DNA of 64,000 nt. Source: Desulfobacteraceae bacterium (GTDB lineage: Bacteria > Desulfobacterota > Desulfobacteria > Desulfobacterales > Desulfobacteraceae). The translations under genes and the position numbers were made by a program. The stretch lies in assembly GCA_016744295.1 (NCBI GenBank), contig JADGEQ010000024.1, positions 1 through 64,000 on the forward strand, read 5' to 3'. How positions within the stretch are numbered: the stretch's first letter is position 1; the number at the start of each line of letters is the position of its first letter. Below, one piece after another: positions 51,801-59,827 of this stretch. Under the pieces are notes generated by a model. That model did no database searches. It was not told the origin of the DNA and worked only from the letters and a program-made list of their open reading frames with translations.

Positions 51801-53210
51801 TTAGAGAAAGATCCAATATTATTTGCCGGCCATTCCGATTCCATAACTGACTGTTGCATATCTCCTGATAGTAAACTCATGGCCACGGTTTCCAAAGACA
51901 AGTCAATCAGGGTCTGGGATGTGGATGGGCAAACACTCTTATGGTTTTCCCGTAAACATTTTGAACAGGTTAGCTGTTGCTGTTTTTCTTCAACAGGAAA
52001 GTATCTGGTTACCGGGTCTATTGATGAAGTCATCTTATGGAATGCAACAATTCCTGCAATGGTACAACGACAAGTTTGCCGTCATGGCGTTATTCGCGAC
52101 ATTGATATTATTTTCGAAGATGAGTTATCAATTCATGTATTGACCTGTGGGGATGATGGTACGGTCAGAACTTCGATACTCCCTTTGGCAAGAGATATAG
52201 AACCCGGGCACAGCCAAGCCTATGTGTGGCAGGCAAAATCAGGTCCACTGAAATGGTGTAAAAGTGTTTCCGACCGATCGGCTATCATTGTCCAGGACAA
52301 TTCCCAGGCGATTGAAATCAGGTTTGACAAGTTCGATCAGGACGCTAGGGATCTCAACCGATGGGGCAGGTATCCGGTTTATTCAGGATATATGTCCGAC
52401 AACACTTACGCCTGGGGGAATTCAGACGGAAGGGTCATGTTGGTCGGTAATGGAACAGACCAATTTGTTAAGCTCCACAATGATGGTGTAAATTGCATAA
52501 AAAATATTCCGTTTACAGAGGAGTTTATCACCGCAGGTGGAGATGGTAAGCTCTGCTTTTGCTCATCGGAAGGCTATGAAACGCTCTTGCCCACAACACA
52601 TGGTAATACAGGGATTCGAGCGATTTCAACCCTCGATCATGGTCGGCTTATTTTCAGTGGTGCAGAAGATGGCACATTGAGAAGCTGGCAATATGACGGA
52701 GACAGCCTTATTCCCATTGCAGAAATAAAAACCCGGAAAAACAGTTCAGTTATCGGAAGTGTTCCAAATGAAACGGATTCCGGCGTATATATCGTCTCGA
52801 AAAAATATATAGAATTCTGGGATATGGAAAAGGGTTCACCCCGGACCATCTGGCAAAATAACCTGGGTACACCTGTAGCGATTATGTCAGATACCAATTG
52901 GCTGGTTATAGTAACCAAAGACGGGGATGTGATTCATTGGCCCAAAGATGCAATCGAGACTAACTCGCCTGATATAAAGAACCTCAATATGAATTCGGAA
53001 GTGGTTTGCGCCAACCTGGTAAATGGAGGGTTAATTACTGCCCATAAAAATAACAGGGTCATGTTTTGGGATTTCTCTTCATTGGATCAACGGGCCGTTT
53101 TTCCTGTAGACTGTGGAATAAAAAATGTGGTTTCACCTGGCAGGAATAATCAAGTTCTTGTTTGCGGTGAAAATGGTGAGCACTTTATATTGACAATTCA
53201 TCAAGGTTAA
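48870..53210 (+). CDS. DUF4062-STAND NTPase-WD40 protein
   Basis: A 1446-residue soluble signalling ATPase. The DUF4062 domain is at about 29-130 (VFISSTFNDMHAERDLLVKQ, DIDLRWGVTEEEA, CFLGQRYGW), as in eukaryotic TEP1 and NWD1. A STAND/NACHT NTPase follows, with P-loop AQAGGGKTT (376-384) and Walker B LLLVIDGLDQLE (about 462-473). After a helical region come WD40 repeats from about 980 to the end (FAGHSDSITDCCISPDSKLM, KSIRVWDVDG, EDGTLRSWQYDG). STAND proteins oligomerise when the repeat domain senses a ligand; bacterial examples often act in phage defence. DUF4062 is the likely output or adaptor. Its ribosome site is weak (TTAAGAG). Confidence 0.88.
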   Translation: MRLFKKFLNKLAKPQHLDRTEDDFKWRDVPVFISSTFNDMHAERDLLVKQVFPDLREWCAKRRLTLVDIDLRWGVTEEEATDNNNAVGVCLKNIDESRPFFLCFLGQRYGWQPGEADYENAIKEYPNLKSSIQDMYSVTEHEIHHALFSKYHLPGKLKQYLPVEAPLFLRRSDGYLGQMHPEAPAVLKRIYSDLHDENQELKAELQRKKKNLEQVILSAHTITDYSVEWDNTQTTPELAIPLRCPSEKPDAIKQWQALWKKYAGINLDQNFIPDNSLEMEAALKFNEQLCRGRLGKFQSNGDKLAQVISDLLKDAILKRFPRRKSVESMIGMKPELEQQESFLLHASKGYVKRKDDFVSLDDYFESQSNGFLAVSAQAGGGKTTLLANWIFSLRQPGNNSSKTKVIFRFIGASDRSTTVEELLLSIFEEIHDDGLLSRPIPQDIRELRLNWIDLIGEVAQTKPLLLVIDGLDQLESGMDDLSWLPGKLPESFKLIFSFKLGSIQSDSFLAECRKSSTIDLCDVPFFDDSHKRMMINLYLERYLKRLDPNHIETLLSLKGAQQPGSPLFIKIILSELRMFGAFSQLREEIEKSFGHTPVSAFNRLLIRLEKDPAYTLLPPKTTVPVIMGTLAHARHGLSVFELSDIVYHYHRQQFSIESVEDAVNLVLRQVRSFLAIRSGRYGFFYDSFKQACIEKYTQTETIETWNRLLADYFERTGRVEGAGKRETGKRFNRRMLSELPYHLTEANELNRLADFLCDINFIQAKYQANMPDELLSDYERLKISENSTDETSAGLYQFKTFNRVNNKLLRNDPGLLMQLALKEPAANAVFVQADQLVYADTQKKSYFMWQNKPEHISPVSLSYPMLSDRIIDVSLGKDRHHFVSVDTTGRLVILAVESGKILLNKKVSDTPISSPVLSETQNRVGFIEGMSNFIVYRISPFQEIHSHQMHCLIDFCVANEAANHFAFVCDKNVYFYDLEKDPILFAGHSDSITDCCISPDSKLMATVSKDKSIRVWDVDGQTLLWFSRKHFEQVSCCCFSSTGKYLVTGSIDEVILWNATIPAMVQRQVCRHGVIRDIDIIFEDELSIHVLTCGDDGTVRTSILPLARDIEPGHSQAYVWQAKSGPLKWCKSVSDRSAIIVQDNSQAIEIRFDKFDQDARDLNRWGRYPVYSGYMSDNTYAWGNSDGRVMLVGNGTDQFVKLHNDGVNCIKNIPFTEEFITAGGDGKLCFCSSEGYETLLPTTHGNTGIRAISTLDHGRLIFSGAEDGTLRSWQYDGDSLIPIAEIKTRKNSSVIGSVPNETDSGVYIVSKKYIEFWDMEKGSPRTIWQNNLGTPVAIMSDTNWLVIVTKDGDVIHWPKDAIETNSPDIKNLNMNSEVVCANLVNGGLITAHKNNRVMFWDFSSLDQRAVFPVDCGIKNVVSPGRNNQVLVCGENGEHFILTIHQG

Positions 53211-53225
53211 CAAAGGGTTTTTCCA

Positions 53226-54776
53226 ATGACATACACGCCGCCTCATTTATCTGAAAATACAGCATTTGTTGCCAGGCCGGAGATCATAGAGTCACCGAAT
53301 ACAGTTTTTATTGTAAAGGAGGCATGGGGACAGCCTGGTGCGAACGCCAGTCTTCTTGAAATTGCCCAGAGCCTTTATGCATCCAGCGGAGTAAAAGATT
53401 TTTTTGTCGAGGGCGTGTTCGACCCGATGACAGCTGACCATATTCGGGAAATAGGCAAGAGTATCCCGGATAAAAAAGCGGCATTCACCAGGGGGGAAAT
53501 AAAACCGGTAGAATATCTTGCATTATCATCTGATGGACAATTCAATATCCACCCGGCAGACAAAGAAGACCTTTATAACGATAATTATGGCGCATATCTG
53601 GCAACAGTGCAAATGGAAAAAGATGCTAAAAAAGCGCTTGGCATCATGCAAAAAGTTCTCAAGAGGTTCAGGCAGAACCGCTTTTCCAAGGATTGGCTAA
53701 CCATATATGATCTTCGGATCAAACGATTGATCGGCAAAAATTTAGACATGGGCACATATCTTAAAACCCTTATCGCCTTTGCTGATAATTATAAGATTGA
53801 TCTTGCAGGACAGGACAAAATTCAATTGGTGAGAAAACTTCTGGATGAAGAAGAACAAATGAAGAAAGATCATGAAAAATCACAACATGAAATGAAAGAA
53901 ATCATAGGGATTCTTTTAACCCGGCTGAGTGAAAAAGACCCTGAAGAGAAATTACTCATTCATGTTTTAACCTATCAATTCACCCAGGAAAAAAAACATC
54001 CGGAACAAATTTTGAATCTTGATTTTAATGATCTTCAGGCAGCTTATGAGAGAGGCCGCAAGAGACTGTGGGCAGAATTGAATTATGCCATCAAAACAAT
54101 CTCCGATGGCAGTGGGTCCCAGGCCTATCTCAGCCGGTTTGTTATTGATGTGTCTGCTGCCCTGGGCGTTGATTTGAAAAGTTATCAATTGGCCAGCCAA
54201 TATATGCTGACCATGCAGCGTCTGGATACACTTGTTAAACAATCCGATCAACTACTTCGATCGGTTGATCATCTGGCAGAGATCATATTGCGTTCACATC
54301 CCCGGGGAAATCTTCTATGGCATGTATTTCTTTTTCATAGAGACTTGCTGTTAATTAATAAATTATTCAAATCCCGGCTTGAATTTGATGATCTGAAACA
54401 TGTTGAAAAAATACGATCCGCATTTACGTTCGGTAGAACAATGGAAAAATTAAAATTATTTCAATGCGAAGAAGCAGAGTTGCGAAAGTTAACCGAATTC
54501 TCTGATATGTGGGACAGAGGACTTGACCGGGCGATTCGGTTCTATGATTATGCAGAATTGCGAAGAACCTTCATGAAAAATTCACTTAAGAAATTTTTCT
54601 CCAATGAGGATCATCGCGTGGCTGCCATATTCCTTGGCGGTTTCCATTCAAATGCATTGCAACGCGATTTATGCCGGGAAGATATCTGTTCGTCCACACT
54701 AATCACACCCCACATCAGTGGGAATATATCACCAGTGGATATCTATAAACAGATAATGCTTCGACAAAAATCTTGA
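53226..54776 (+). CDS. uncharacterised protein with ChaN/Tiki/EreA-like GGFH motif
   Basis: A 516-residue soluble protein placed 15 bases after the STAND gene. Near the N-terminus VFIVKEAWGQPGANASLLEI is followed by VKDFFVEGVFDP, and near the C-terminus AIFLGGFHSNALQRDL occurs. The pair vxVxExW...Q...I...FxEG and xGGFHxxxL resembles proteins of the TraB/Tiki-ChaN-EreA group, whose Glu and His lie in the active site. The middle part is helical and acidic, including EEQMKKDHEKSQHEMKEIIG. The enzymatic assignment is tentative. Possible roles include hydrolysis or ligand binding downstream of the STAND sensor. Confidence 0.5.
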   Translation: MTYTPPHLSENTAFVARPEIIESPNTVFIVKEAWGQPGANASLLEIAQSLYASSGVKDFFVEGVFDPMTADHIREIGKSIPDKKAAFTRGEIKPVEYLALSSDGQFNIHPADKEDLYNDNYGAYLATVQMEKDAKKALGIMQKVLKRFRQNRFSKDWLTIYDLRIKRLIGKNLDMGTYLKTLIAFADNYKIDLAGQDKIQLVRKLLDEEEQMKKDHEKSQHEMKEIIGILLTRLSEKDPEEKLLIHVLTYQFTQEKKHPEQILNLDFNDLQAAYERGRKRLWAELNYAIKTISDGSGSQAYLSRFVIDVSAALGVDLKSYQLASQYMLTMQRLDTLVKQSDQLLRSVDHLAEIILRSHPRGNLLWHVFLFHRDLLLINKLFKSRLEFDDLKHVEKIRSAFTFGRTMEKLKLFQCEEAELRKLTEFSDMWDRGLDRAIRFYDYAELRRTFMKNSLKKFFSNEDHRVAAIFLGGFHSNALQRDLCREDICSSTLITPHISGNISPVDIYKQIMLRQKS

Positions 54777-54855
54777 TTATTATTGAAAGCAGCATGTTTT
54801 ATTTAAAGCAAATATTATACAAAAATTGATATTTAATGGGGAAATAAAATTTCCT

Positions 54856-57426
54856 TTATTCAAAAACAAAGCCAAACCCTGCATCATTGAGCAATGTCAA
54901 ATAATTTCTCACTGCATTTTTATCTTTTTGTTTTTCTTTTTCCGGCAGTTCATCATAAGGGGCAATACAGGGTTGAATTTTCTTCTCATCATCCCTTTTA
55001 TTGCCATAAACCCATCCGTTCTCAATTTTTTCCTTCATCCAAAGCTCATGTTCGGCTTCTCCGAGCACATCAATGTTATCCTCAACCAGCTTTTTTACCA
55101 GATCAATATCAATAGCCCCTGTATCAGATTCATCAGCCACCTGCAGGGAAATCAAGGAAAAAATATCTGGGATGCGTCTGGCAGCGGCCTTGTTATCCTC
55201 TTGAAATGGTGGCGTAAGTTTCTCCCAGGCAATGGCCCATGGTTCGTTCCATCCTTCTTTTGCTGCAATACTCTTATAAAAATTATGTATATTTTCAGCA
55301 AAAGTATCACAATTGTTTTTAAATGGTTTATCCTGTTCGATGAGTTTAAGAAAAACATCATATTTCACATGGATGGCAGCCTGGGACCGCGGTGGCAGGT
55401 TGGACCTTAGCAATCCATTAAAATTTTTCTTTTTTGTCAGCCGAATAATCGTTTCCATTGATCTGGAACCATGTTTATACTTATCGATTTTAATAAACCC
55501 ATTCAGCATACCAAAATCAATATCAAAGCGCTGGTGCTTATCAAATACACCTGACATTACTCTGAGTAATAAGGCCCGCCGTAGTGGAAAACAATTGTCA
55601 CTTAGGTCATCTTCCCATTGCTCAGTATCCAGATTGAAAATCTGGCGGCGATTGGGGCCCAATACATTGAGATACCCATGCAGACGACTGACAAAATCCG
55701 GTCCTTTTTTCAATTTGAAAACATTGATGGCGTTTTCATTTCTCTTCATTTGTTCTTCTGGGAAATCTTTTTTTTCGTGCTTCAGGTTGACAGGTTCAAA
55801 ATTTTCCATGGTATAGCTGGTACCGCCGGCAAATACAAAAATACATTTACCTATGGGGTGGGAGATTTGACCTTCAAGAAAAGCGCCATCTTGCATGGGG
55901 GCCAGAAGATATTGCAGCCAGAAAAGTTCCCTGCTATCAAATTCATCCCAAAATACGACCGGTGTCCCTCCTTTAAGAACCTCATCCCTGACCTGATGGA
56001 GGGCATCGCTCAGCATACCTGGATCATTAAACTGGGACAGGTTGAATTCCAGTATGGAAACGTCTTCACCCATAATTCCCTTGGCGATCTGTTTAATTCC
56101 AAATGATTTACCGGCACCCGGAGGACCAAAAACACCAAGGGATAAGGGTTTATCCTGTTTTTGTTTTGCTATATAATTTGTGATTAATTCTTTTATACCG
56201 TTCAGACTCTCGATCTCATTTCGATCAACCGTATATAATTGTCCAAAAGAACCAAAGGGAATATCCTGGAGCACAGCGGGTCCATACAATGCCACTTGCC
56301 TTGCTCTGCCGTATAGCGGGCCTGATTCATCCGGCATGCTACCTTCAATCAAGGACCAGCTGATCGACGCTGAAAATGCAGTTTGGGGCAGGGACACACA
56401 TCTGAACTCTTTTGGTTTGACCGTGGAAATGGTGTGGCCAATGGTTTCATAGGGAAATGCCGGAGAAGTTTTTGAATCCCCATGGCCGGATTTTAAAAGT
56501 GCCCGCATCGCTGAAAGACCAGAAATTATACCATCACAGAGATCTAAGTTTTTAATATTGAAGGGTGGAGTACCCATGAAATTGGCAATTGAATAGATGA
56601 CACCTGAAGTAAAACATGAAGACCTTCCCAATACCTCACCGTTAAATTTTGTTTTCCAGGCATTTTCCTGATACCCGGGATCAAAAATCATTTTAATCGG
56701 ACTGTCACCAAAGCTATCCTGGGGCTGTATCCACAAGGCACCTTCACTGCCAAAGGTAATGATCAGATGGCGGCAAAGTTTAAGATCCTTTAAAGCTGCG
56801 TTGCTCTTTATTTCTACCAGGACATCCTGGATGGTTCGCTCCCAGGAAATGCCCTGACTGATTTTGACTTCACCCCGTCTTAAATCATCTGCAGAAACAA
56901 TGATAATCATGTTTTCTGTAAAATTATTGTCTCTTAAATATGTCCACAAATCTCCTTTGGTCGTCGGAAAGGACATTTTGGAAATAATCAGTTCAGGTGA
57001 ATGGGTATTCTCAAAAATAAATGAAGGCCAGTTTTTAGAATTGAACCGATAACTCATCGCTGCATCGTCAAATACAACAATATCACAATTTTTGTTATCC
57101 CATACATCGGCCTTTTTCTGAGGAGTACCAAAATGCTGTGGTCTATGACCATAGCCCATTTTGTGGGACACCCGCCACACATCATCAAAACTTTGCCAAA
57201 CTGCATACCCGTGCTGATTATCCGGCTTGGGCTTTTGGGTCGTTATTTCTACATTGTCGGACAAGTCTGTTTTTTGTAATATATCAGCAATCAAAAAGTA
57301 TCCACCGGCAGATGTCTTAACACAGGTTCCATTTTTATTTGAATCATTTGGATTAAGACAAGACCCCTCATATAAATGATGGTCATAAAGGCTGTCGCCG
57401 GTAAGCAAAAGTTTTAATTTACTCAT
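54856..57426 (-). CDS. PfkB-like / AAA+ / RyR fusion protein
   Basis: An 856-residue three-part protein. Residues 1-320 look like a ribokinase/PfkB fold (LLLTGDSLYDHHLYEG, TSAGGYFLIADIL, LIITFGSEGALWI, GRSSCFTSGVIYSIANF). The PfkB active-site stretch GAGDAF appears here as GRSSCF, so the catalytic Asp is missing. Residues 425-600 are AAA+ (GPPGAGKS at 434-441, VVFWDEFDS, FVFAGGTS). The last 75 residues are a RyR domain: ELWMKEKIENGWVYGNKRD, KIQPCIAPYDELPEKEK, NAVRNYL. RyR domains are thought to bind nucleotide-derived ligands. It stands alone on the minus strand between plus-strand genes and has ribosome site AAGGAG. Confidence 0.78.
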   Translation of the reverse strand: MSKLKLLLTGDSLYDHHLYEGSCLNPNDSNKNGTCVKTSAGGYFLIADILQKTDLSDNVEITTQKPKPDNQHGYAVWQSFDDVWRVSHKMGYGHRPQHFGTPQKKADVWDNKNCDIVVFDDAAMSYRFNSKNWPSFIFENTHSPELIISKMSFPTTKGDLWTYLRDNNFTENMIIIVSADDLRRGEVKISQGISWERTIQDVLVEIKSNAALKDLKLCRHLIITFGSEGALWIQPQDSFGDSPIKMIFDPGYQENAWKTKFNGEVLGRSSCFTSGVIYSIANFMGTPPFNIKNLDLCDGIISGLSAMRALLKSGHGDSKTSPAFPYETIGHTISTVKPKEFRCVSLPQTAFSASISWSLIEGSMPDESGPLYGRARQVALYGPAVLQDIPFGSFGQLYTVDRNEIESLNGIKELITNYIAKQKQDKPLSLGVFGPPGAGKSFGIKQIAKGIMGEDVSILEFNLSQFNDPGMLSDALHQVRDEVLKGGTPVVFWDEFDSRELFWLQYLLAPMQDGAFLEGQISHPIGKCIFVFAGGTSYTMENFEPVNLKHEKKDFPEEQMKRNENAINVFKLKKGPDFVSRLHGYLNVLGPNRRQIFNLDTEQWEDDLSDNCFPLRRALLLRVMSGVFDKHQRFDIDFGMLNGFIKIDKYKHGSRSMETIIRLTKKKNFNGLLRSNLPPRSQAAIHVKYDVFLKLIEQDKPFKNNCDTFAENIHNFYKSIAAKEGWNEPWAIAWEKLTPPFQEDNKAAARRIPDIFSLISLQVADESDTGAIDIDLVKKLVEDNIDVLGEAEHELWMKEKIENGWVYGNKRDDEKKIQPCIAPYDELPEKEKQKDKNAVRNYLTLLNDAGFGFVFE

Positions 57427-57510
57427 TTTTTCTCCTTGATCGATTCAGAAAAATTCTCGTAAAATTAGCAAGTTAGCCTTACATAATCCCATGAACACCT
57501 GTTTGTCAAG

Positions 57511-57548
57511 GTTTTCACTCGAATTCGATTGTAGATCCGAGTGAAAAC
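57511..57548. promoter_or_regulatory. 11-base inverted repeat in the shared upstream region
   Basis: GTTTTCACTCG (57511-57521) and CGAGTGAAAAC (57538-57548) are perfect arms with a 16-base loop that itself begins with the palindrome half of TCGAATTCGA. It lies 85 bases upstream of the PfkB-AAA-RyR gene start and 275 bases before the first GHKL gene. It may be an operator for a dimeric repressor or an RNA hairpin in the leader. Confidence 0.5.
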
Positions 57549-57594
57549 AATTCAGAATATCACCATGTGTGAATGGTAATGAGAATAAACTCTG

Positions 57595-57612
57595 TTGAGA
57601 TATTAATCTCAA
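57595..57612. promoter_or_regulatory. TTGAGAT palindrome, possible island operator
   Basis: TTGAGATATTAATCTCAA is a perfect palindrome with 7-base arms and a 4-base centre. The same half-site TTGAGAT occurs twice in the other divergent promoter region of the island (45232-45238, 45254-45260), the first with AATCT following nearby. This hints at a common regulator. The rest of the 57427-57824 gap is AT-rich and has no coding frame. Confidence 0.45.
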
Positions 57613-57824
57613 TCACATGCCAACAAGTCGATTGACTGTAAAAATTCAAAAAACAAGCTAAAGATATTTCTTATATAATTTCAATTGGTTAATTTGATAG
57701 TTACAGATCTTTTATTCGTAAAATTCCAAATTTTCAATCATTGGTATTTAAGTTGCTCCATAAGATGTCAGATTAATTAAAAGCCGGAGAAATTTAAATC
57801 GGAGAAATCTAAAAAGGAGGACAA

Positions 57825-59726
57825 ATGGGAGATCCAAACACATCTGTCGAAGAAATTCAAAAACATATCAACATCATTCAGAAAAATGGAATTGGTCTGG
57901 ATCGAAAACAAGTGTTAAAAGACATGTGCTCTCAATTCGTCAATTACTGGGAATGGTTAAGAGAGTATAGTGTCAACGCTTCTGATGCTTTGGCCAATAA
58001 ATGCATCGTAACAATTGAGGATCTGGAAGATAAAATTCTTATCAGCTTTGAAGATGATGGCCATGGCATGCCCAAGAAGATGGTTCTTATTTTCATGACC
58101 CTGTTCAGATCGGTTAAATTTGGTGCGCATGATAAAACAGTGGGTTGTCATGGCCTAGGGAAACTCAGCGTTTTTGCAAATAAAAACCTTACCGGTTTTG
58201 CCATGAGCACATCAACCGGCAAAGAGTGCTGGCAGATGAAATGCGGATCACTTTTGGATAATATCCCAGTAACAATCAACCGGATTAAACCCGTACCGCC
58301 ACAAGGGACACGATTTGAAATTGAATATAACAAGGAGCTTTCCTTTAATACGATTTCTTCCAAGGCGAAACAAGTTTTTGAACGGTATTGTCAGTATTTG
58401 CCAATGAATATTGTGCTGAAAAGGAAAAGCCTTGATTTGGGGGACAACATTGAAGAATCCATCAAGGGGGTCTGGTATTCTGGACCGGAACACCAGCCAC
58501 GGATATTTCAAGCAGATGATGGCATGGGGTGCTATGAGGTAATCATCGGGATGAACAATGGAAGGCACAGTGTTTATCAAAACAAGGTTTTAATTTCAGA
58601 CAGGTATAATCTGCTGACCATCGACGGTTTAGATCAACTATCTCTTCCTGGACTGGATATACGCGTGGACAGCCCTGATTTTAAACCGAATTTCGGACGC
58701 AATAAATTGATTAATGAATCCCTTTTAAGTCACATTTCGTCAAAAATAAAAAATGACTTTTTCCCAAAATATTTTAACCGGCTGGCAGAACTATACAAAA
58801 CCGGAGAAGGAGCCCAAACTGGTATTGGATATTCTCAAATCGAATCACTGACCTGCTCGATACTTAAATATAGCACCCGATGGATCAGATCGGCAAACGG
58901 CCTGCCTGTTTTCAGGCTGAAGAACAGAACAAATCTCTCCTTTTCAGAACTTATATCTGAAGTTGATCGTACCGGCAAATTATATCTGGAGAATTCGGAT
59001 TCCACTGGGGTCGATTTTTCAATATATGACGCACCAGTGCTGTCCCTAAACCAGCCTTCAGGAGGGCTTGAACTTTTGAAAAAATATTTTGCCTCTTCTT
59101 TGATTAATCTAGGATTAAATGATGTTGTTCTTGAAGTCCCGGCAGGCAGTAAACAAAAATTGGGGCCTAAAGAGTTGGCTTTTGAAAAAATGCTCGGATT
59201 TAATCCCGGGAATTTTAACCATGGATTATCGTTACCCCCAAGAAGTACCGGAAGGAAAAAAAACGGTTCAAAAACGATACCGTTATCGTTAGAGCTGATG
59301 GAACAGGGATTTATGGACAAGGTTTGTGAAGAATCAAAGGATGCGCAGATAGATCTTGAGAATTTCAAATGGAAAATTAACTATCTGGTGGATCGGGATG
59401 GAAAAACACCAAATACAACCCATATGTTTTTGCTTAAAAAGAATTTTATTATACTTAACCTGAATCATCCTGAGATTGAATCTCTTTTGGAATTGTCTCA
59501 GAAATCAGGCAATATAGCGGGACACTGGGCCATGGGAATATGCCTGTGTGAAGGCAACTCTATCCTCAAACATCTGACACCGGAAGCCCGTGAAGATCTT
59601 TTGATTATAGATGCCATGTCAAGGTGCGGTAATAAAGAAAAACCAACAAAGGATGATGATCACGAGCCCTATGAGACCAATATCAATTTTGATTTTGAAC
59701 GAAATCATATTGATCTCTGGTTTTAG
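57825..59726 (+). CDS. Hsp90-like GHKL ATPase, first of a pair
   Basis: A 633-residue protein. The Bergerat ATP site is clear: N-box EYSVNASDALA (48-58), as in Hsp90 ELISNASDA; G1 box EDDGHGM (78-84); G2 box GCHGLGKLS (109-117). The middle region contains VDSPDFKPNFGRNKLINES, comparable to the arginine that contacts ATP in Hsp90 and MutL. The C-terminal 250 residues are unrecognised. There is no kinase receiver or histidine phospho-acceptor domain, so it is not a sensor kinase. Chaperone-like or MORC/MutL-like clamps are the nearest models. It has a perfect AAGGAGG site and precedes the second GHKL gene by 100 bases. Confidence 0.8.
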   Translation: MGDPNTSVEEIQKHINIIQKNGIGLDRKQVLKDMCSQFVNYWEWLREYSVNASDALANKCIVTIEDLEDKILISFEDDGHGMPKKMVLIFMTLFRSVKFGAHDKTVGCHGLGKLSVFANKNLTGFAMSTSTGKECWQMKCGSLLDNIPVTINRIKPVPPQGTRFEIEYNKELSFNTISSKAKQVFERYCQYLPMNIVLKRKSLDLGDNIEESIKGVWYSGPEHQPRIFQADDGMGCYEVIIGMNNGRHSVYQNKVLISDRYNLLTIDGLDQLSLPGLDIRVDSPDFKPNFGRNKLINESLLSHISSKIKNDFFPKYFNRLAELYKTGEGAQTGIGYSQIESLTCSILKYSTRWIRSANGLPVFRLKNRTNLSFSELISEVDRTGKLYLENSDSTGVDFSIYDAPVLSLNQPSGGLELLKKYFASSLINLGLNDVVLEVPAGSKQKLGPKELAFEKMLGFNPGNFNHGLSLPPRSTGRKKNGSKTIPLSLELMEQGFMDKVCEESKDAQIDLENFKWKINYLVDRDGKTPNTTHMFLLKKNFIILNLNHPEIESLLELSQKSGNIAGHWAMGICLCEGNSILKHLTPEAREDLLIIDAMSRCGNKEKPTKDDDHEPYETNINFDFERNHIDLWF

Positions 59727-59827
59727 CTCGACTATTTCATAAAATTTTAAATTATTTGAGAATAAAATATGTGTTTACAGGCGAATGGAATGTTTTCTAA
59801 GAACCATCAGATAAAAAGGAGAATAGT

